This document shows, piece after piece, positions 6,420-6,656 of a stretch of DNA of 6,656 bases (within the stretch, counting starts at the first letter, position 1; each line of letters opens with the position of its first letter). Location: the NCBI GenBank assembly GCA_937876995.1, contig CALEFD010000035.1, positions 1-6,656 on the forward strand. The letters are read 5' to 3'. The stretch is from an uncultured Bacteroidales bacterium. GTDB taxonomy: Bacteria > Bacteroidota > Bacteroidia > Bacteroidales > Bacteroidaceae. Under the pieces are notes generated by a model. It was given only the letters and a program-made list of their open reading frames with translations. It ran no database searches and was not told the DNA's origin. Both the position numbers and the translations under genes were made by a program.

Positions 6420-6548
6420 AGGGACTATCTGTGAGGAGCGGAATAGCCTCAAACCACAAGAGTAGTAATAGGGTAAGTTTGCGGGCATAGCCACCCTGCC
6501 CAAGTGAGTAGTGGAAACTGAGGGACTATCTGTGAGGAGCGGAATAGC
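6420..6548 (+). repeat. 28-bp perfect direct repeat pair, period 101 bp
   Basis: Bases 6420-6447 and 6521-6548 are identical over 28 positions (core GGGACTATCTGTGAGGAGCG followed by GAATAGC). The 73 bases between them also show partial similarity to sequence after the second copy. No gene is seen. The repeats are two units of a larger imperfect tandem array that runs to the window edge. Confidence 0.85.
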
Positions 6549-6635
6549 GCAGTGAAGTGAAGACCGTTAAAAACAGTTCTGCCCAAAACAGTAACAGGGT
6601 GTATTTGTGAGGCGTAGCCGCCCGCGGCTCGTGAG
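6464..6635 (+). repeat. Degenerate repeat pair with short GC-rich hairpins
   Basis: The segments beginning AGTAATAGGG (6464) and AGTAACAGGG (6590) align over about 45 bases at roughly two-thirds identity by eye, ending at GTGAG in both (6509 and 6635). Each contains GGC-(ata/gta)-GCC, and the second is followed by a CCCGC/GCGGG stem (6621-6625 with 6635-6639). A shared theme GTGAGG...TAGC recurs at least four times from 6431 on. Base content across 6421-6656 is about 53% G+C by hand count, clearly above the genes to the left. This could be a non-coding repeat family or part of a mobile element continuing past the window. Confidence 0.55.
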
Positions 6636-6656
6636 CGGGTACCTCGTAGGAACGTA

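Noticed and set aside
6328..6483. 51-codon minus-strand frame through the repeat block (starts MPANLPYYY)
   Set aside because: It reads through the repeats and overlaps the kinase tail in a different frame; the composition looks like translated repeat, and no domain is recognisable.
6481..6501. tRNA-like or other known RNA hairpin
   Set aside because: GGGC/GCCC and GGC/GCC stems exist, but there is no cloverleaf, anticodon arm or CCA-end context.
6420..6548. Possible CRISPR array (28-bp repeats)
   Set aside because: There are only two copies, the 73-bp gap is too long for a spacer and itself resembles sequence after the second copy, and no cas gene is present.

Overview
The window looks like chromosomal DNA of a Bacteroidales (Bacteroidota) bacterium, probably gut-associated. 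The reasons are A/T-rich genes without clear Shine-Dalgarno sequences, two octamers matching the Bacteroidota -7 promoter consensus TAnnTTTG, several SPII lipoproteins, and families common in Bacteroidales: PepSY-like secreted proteins, C11 (clostripain-like) lipoprotein proteases, GH3 lipoprotein glycosidases and the 'GYLKNLxEEYGLI' AAA+ ATPases. The genus cannot be fixed from the sequence alone.

Layout. Bases 1-2302 hold a tight plus-strand gene group: the 3' end of a secreted beta-helix/solenoid protein, a small exported PepSY-like protein, and a C11 cysteine-protease lipoprotein that follows after a single base. A GH3 beta-glycosidase lipoprotein (2341-4590) follows 38 bp later, either read through from the group or driven by its own weak candidate promoter. 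All four products are exported, so this is an envelope or periplasm gene set. The GH3 enzyme would degrade oligosaccharides. The protease and PepSY-like protein may work as a pair, possibly enzyme and inhibitor or chaperone, but this is inference. A strong palindrome at 4619-4661 lies between the convergent GH3 and nuclease genes and probably terminates both. The minus-strand gene (4697-5488) encodes a membrane-anchored DNA/RNA non-specific endonuclease with its own candidate promoter.

From about 5590 the character changes. There is a further partial copy of the terminator-arm sequence, a nested palindrome (5694-5732), the C-terminal part of an AAA+ ATPase with a PD-(D/E)XK-like domain but no ATPase domain, and an oppositely oriented 43-residue tail of a histidine-kinase-type ATP-binding domain. 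The window then ends in a G/C-richer block (about 53% by hand count over 6421-6656) of imperfect repeats with no credible gene. I read 5590-6656 as a scar region assembled by recombination or mobile-element activity.

I found no complete novel system. The most unusual signals are the terminator palindrome that looks like two abutted insertion-sequence ends flanked by a TATG duplication, the back-to-back gene tails with missing heads, and the repeat block at the right edge.
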